In this document: positions 32,218 through 34,793 of the stretch, one piece after another
Numbering within the stretch: the first letter of the stretch is position 1
Layout: every line of letters starts with the position of its first letter
The notes under the pieces: model-generated
What the model was told of the DNA's origin: nothing
Databases searched by the model: none
Seen by the model: the letters and a program-made list of their open reading frames with translations, nothing else
Assembly (NCBI GenBank): GCA_045617105.1
Contig: JAZLHW010000087.1
Span: 1 to 34,793 of the forward strand
Source of the DNA: CALELM01 sp045617105
GTDB lineage: Bacteria > Bacillota > Negativicutes > Selenomonadales > Selenomonadaceae
Reading direction: 5' to 3'
DNA: 34,793 nt
Made by a program: the position numbers and the translations under genes

Positions 32218-33528
32218 CTACCTCATAAGTCCCAGTGCCTTGGGAAGCCACAAAGACAGCTCCGGAACACAAACGATCAGCAGCAGCCCGACAAACATCA
32301 TGGCATAAAACGGCAATGCCTCCCTTGCCGCAAGCTTGCGTGAAACACCTGCCACCTTGCAGCCGGCAACAAAAGCGCCCCCTATCCTCGGAATGCACAA
32401 TCCCATGGAAAACGAGTATATCATCACGATCCCAAAATGAATGGGATGCAGACCGCAGACCTTTATCAATGGAGCAAGCAGGACAGGCATAATAAACAAC
32501 AATGGAATAATATCCACAAATGCGCCAAGAAGGAGCAGCATCAAAACGATACCAAAGAGCAGGACAGACGGCTGCGCCGTAATTCCCAACACATAGCTTG
32601 CCAACATCTTCGGCATGTCAAACACATGGATCATCCATGTTACAGAAAGAGAAACTGCCATCAACGAAACAGGAACTGCCAGACTTTTCAACGTGGACAG
32701 GAACACAGATGGCAGCATGGAAAACTTGATCTCCCTATAAACAAACAAGGAAAGAACCATAAGATACCCACATGCAAGCGCGGCAGAATCATCTACGGAT
32801 ACCCCCCCAAAAAAAGGACAGAACAAAAGCATCACAGGTGCCACACTCACCAACGCCGCATCTCTTGCGATAGAGAAAGCCTGCCCTTGGGAAAGCTGCC
32901 GGATCTCCTTGGGGTAGTGATATCTCTTCGACAGAAAAAAAGACATGCCAAGAAGAATTGCCGCCATCAACAGGAAAGGTATCATACCTGCCGCAAAAAT
33001 GGCAGTAACAGAAAGCCCCCCCATTCCCGTTGCCAAAATGACCATGTTCGGAGACACCGGAAACAATATGCTTTGGCATGCACTCATCACCATAACCACC
33101 GTTGCAAATTCCGATGCATAACCTGACTGCTTCATCAAAGAAATTGCCTCTGCCCCCGTGCCTCTGATCTTAGAAAAAGCACGTCCGGAAAAGCAGCCCA
33201 AAGCAAGCGTCGACAAAACAGCAACATGGGAACGCCCTCCCGAAAACCTTCCTACCAGAACATTCGCCAACGCTGTTATTCTCTCCAGCAAGTTTCCCCT
33301 TTGCAGGAGCTTGAACGACAAAATCATAAAAACGAATGCCTCAAGAGAATCATTTTCCGTCAACATAACCATTTGCGGGACAAAGGACAGCATCTGCGGC
33401 TTGATATACAAAAACACAACGGTAACAGATGCCAGCATCGAAAAAACCATAGGAAGCCGAAGCATCGTCAAGAAGAAAAAAGTCACCAGCATGACCGAAG
33501 CAGCCAAAAGTGCCAAACTCTCATCCAT
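32218..33528 (-). CDS. TRAP transporter large permease (DctM-like)
   Basis: About 436 aa with some 12 hydrophobic segments and DctM motifs such as the FSGRAFSKIRGTGA segment (usual FSGS) and PRIGGAFVAG near the C-terminus. It is the channel subunit of a tripartite ATP-independent periplasmic transporter, which imports organic acids using ion gradients and a binding protein. ATG 33528 has GGAGG nine bases upstream and overlaps the DctQ stop by eight bases. Substrate unknown. Confidence 0.88.
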   Translation of the reverse strand: MDESLALLAASVMLVTFFFLTMLRLPMVFSMLASVTVVFLYIKPQMLSFVPQMVMLTENDSLEAFVFMILSFKLLQRGNLLERITALANVLVGRFSGGRSHVAVLSTLALGCFSGRAFSKIRGTGAEAISLMKQSGYASEFATVVMVMSACQSILFPVSPNMVILATGMGGLSVTAIFAAGMIPFLLMAAILLGMSFFLSKRYHYPKEIRQLSQGQAFSIARDAALVSVAPVMLLFCPFFGGVSVDDSAALACGYLMVLSLFVYREIKFSMLPSVFLSTLKSLAVPVSLMAVSLSVTWMIHVFDMPKMLASYVLGITAQPSVLLFGIVLMLLLLGAFVDIIPLLFIMPVLLAPLIKVCGLHPIHFGIVMIYSFSMGLCIPRIGGAFVAGCKVAGVSRKLAAREALPFYAMMFVGLLLIVCVPELSLWLPKALGLMR

Positions 33529-34069
33529 TTTTTTGTTCCTCCGGTTCATCCATCAGGAAAAATTGCGTATAATGATATTCTTTCCAACCCATTAGTTCCA
33601 TAAAGGCAAAATAAAAAACGTAAAACCCGCATAAAAAAAGGCTGGCCGCTCCCATTTGCAGCTCAATATCCATGTAATACAGTTCTCTTTCCATGAAAGC
33701 TGCTTCATAGAGAACTCCTGCATCGGCAAAAAGAACTCCCAAAACGACCATGACGGAAAGCCGCAGCCTGCCTGCCAGCCAAGAATACTTGCGTTCCATG
33801 TAAGTTTCCAAAACGGCATGATTCTTTTGCTGGACCCCAACGGTCAAAGAAAAGAACATGATACTCCCCAACGCAACAGCCTCAACACTCCCAACGAAAT
33901 CAACACTTTCCCCACCAAAAAACAGCAATATCACGTTCAAAAATGAATTCAGCAGCAGCACTGCTATTCCTGCACACAACAACCGAAGCAAAACCCCATA
34001 GGTAAAATCCAAAACATAGATCACACCATCCAAAAACGGATGCGCAGCATGATGCCTAACCCTTTTCAT
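33521..34069 (-). CDS. TRAP transporter small permease (DctQ-like)
   Basis: 182 aa with four hydrophobic helices (about 16-38, 43-60, 100-120 and 136-160), as in DctQ. It pairs with the large permease DctM. The start is ATG 34069 after GAGGGGGG; TTG 34072 is possible. It lies between the binding-protein gene and dctM in the normal P-Q-M order. Confidence 0.85.
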   Translation of the reverse strand: MKRVRHHAAHPFLDGVIYVLDFTYGVLLRLLCAGIAVLLLNSFLNVILLFFGGESVDFVGSVEAVALGSIMFFSLTVGVQQKNHAVLETYMERKYSWLAGRLRLSVMVVLGVLFADAGVLYEAAFMERELYYMDIELQMGAASLFLCGFYVFYFAFMELMGWKEYHYTQFFLMDEPEEQKNG

Positions 34070-34107
34070 CAATTGCCCCCCTCATATCTGCAAGCAGGAT
34101 CCGCTCC

Positions 34108-34793
34108 TCACGACCTGCGGATCTTTTCCAAAAGCTCCGCATAGTCTCCCGTGAATTCATCATAAAAATCCTGCGTTTTCTTTCGGAACAGCTTTTTTTC
34201 TTCCCTGCTCAATTCCCAGATCACAACACCCTGCTGCTGCAGACGAGCCTCTGCCTCCGAGTCCATTTTGTCCCAAATGCTTCGCTCATAACGCTCTGCC
34301 TCCTCTGCACATGCACGAATAATTTCCTGATCCTCATCGGAAAGCCTTTCCTTGACTGCTTCGGAGATCACCTGCACACCCGGCGTGCAGGTATGTGCAT
34401 CCTTTATACAAAATCTCGCAAATTGATAATGCTGCCCAGACTCATAGGAAATAAAATTGTTCTCCGCTCCCTCAATGGCTTGAATTTGGAAACCAGCAAC
34501 GATCGATGAAAAGGGTGTGCTGACAGGAATCGCCCCAAAGGAACGCACCAGCTCCCGCATCTCCACGGTATCCTGTACACGGATCTTCCTGCCTGCAAAA
34601 TCCTCTAGGCTGCGAAACTCCTGTCCTGAAAAATAGAAATGCCGAAAACCGCAATGATACCAAGCCAAGCCCACCAGCCCATAATTTTCCAATTCTGCCA
34701 ATATGCTGTCACCGATTTCTCCGTCCAATACCCGCAGCAAATGCTCCTTGTCACGAAAAAGATAGGGATACTGCAGCACCTTCATTCCATCTG
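34108..34793 (-). CDS. TRAP transporter solute-binding protein (DctP-like), 5' part outside the window
   Basis: The frame is open to the right edge; about 225 residues of the C-terminal two thirds are visible. DctP-family features include KIRVQDTVEMRELVRSFGA (about 86-105, the strand carrying the substrate-contacting Arg), VSTPFSSIVAGFQIQAIEGAEN (the family's usual P-x-x-E-x-x-x-x-L-x-x-G-x-x-D-G-x-E-N region, here reading PFSSIVAGFQIQAIEGAEN), and a helical C-terminus. It would bind the substrate outside the membrane for DctQ/DctM. The signal peptide is beyond the edge. Confidence 0.88.
   Translation of the reverse strand, partial: DGMKVLQYPYLFRDKEHLLRVLDGEIGDSILAELENYGLVGLAWYHCGFRHFYFSGQEFRSLEDFAGRKIRVQDTVEMRELVRSFGAIPVSTPFSSIVAGFQIQAIEGAENNFISYESGQHYQFARFCIKDAHTCTPGVQVISEAVKERLSDEDQEIIRACAEEAERYERSIWDKMDSEAEARLQQQGVVIWELSREEKKLFRKKTQDFYDEFTGDYAELLEKIRRS

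Overview
The window is a stretch of bacterial chromosome, about half GC outside one AT-rich island. It most resembles a low-GC-lineage Gram-positive relative (Bacillota). The class Negativicutes (Selenomonas-like) is my inference, from the mix of Firmicutes-type operons (rapZ-yvcK-whiA, rnmV-ksgA, prfA-prmC-tsaC), a TRAP transporter, type IV pilus motors and a flagellin. No rRNA or taxonomic marker settles it.

Layout. Positions 1-4.4 kb (minus strand) hold a SNF2 helicase that runs off the left edge and a DAK2/FakA-like protein lacking the usual metal-binding Asp cluster. Positions 4.5-9.5 kb (plus) hold a large FtsA-like actin-fold protein, a coiled-coil/low-complexity protein and a DHH phosphoesterase, followed by a possible small RNA. 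Positions 9.6-14.1 kb alternate in strand: a secreted PG-binding/3D-domain protein, a HAD hydrolase, an orphan flagellin, a tRNA-Gly(CCC) and a secreted protein of unknown function. Positions 14.2-19.1 kb (minus) are one operon: HAD phosphatase, rapZ, yvcK, whiA, polysaccharide deacetylase.

Positions 19.1-22.5 kb are an AT-rich restriction-modification island, probably acquired. A C5 methyltransferase of unknown specificity overlaps a gene for an R.HhaI-like endonuclease. Converging on them is an operon of a close M.HhaI relative and a translationally coupled small protein. The M.HhaI-like gene is driven from a perfect 15-bp inverted repeat that is also a promoter and carries two GCGC (HhaI) sites in its spacer. 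This looks like a built-in methylation sensor and is the most interesting feature here. An intrinsic terminator for that operon lies inside the end of the endonuclease gene.

Positions 22.7-25.0 kb hold type IV pilus ATPases pilB and pilT without the rest of the pilus operon. Positions 25.2-26.4 kb are decaying: a frameshifted remnant of an Rpn/PD-(D/E)XK transposase-like gene, an internally deleted clpX remnant and an apparently intact extra clpP. Positions 26.7-34.8 kb (minus) carry housekeeping genes (ksgA, rnmV, tsaC, prmC, prfA, yqhQ-like) and a TRAP transporter (dctM, dctQ, and dctP cut by the right edge).

Family assignments come from motif recognition and memory of family sequences; no searches were run.
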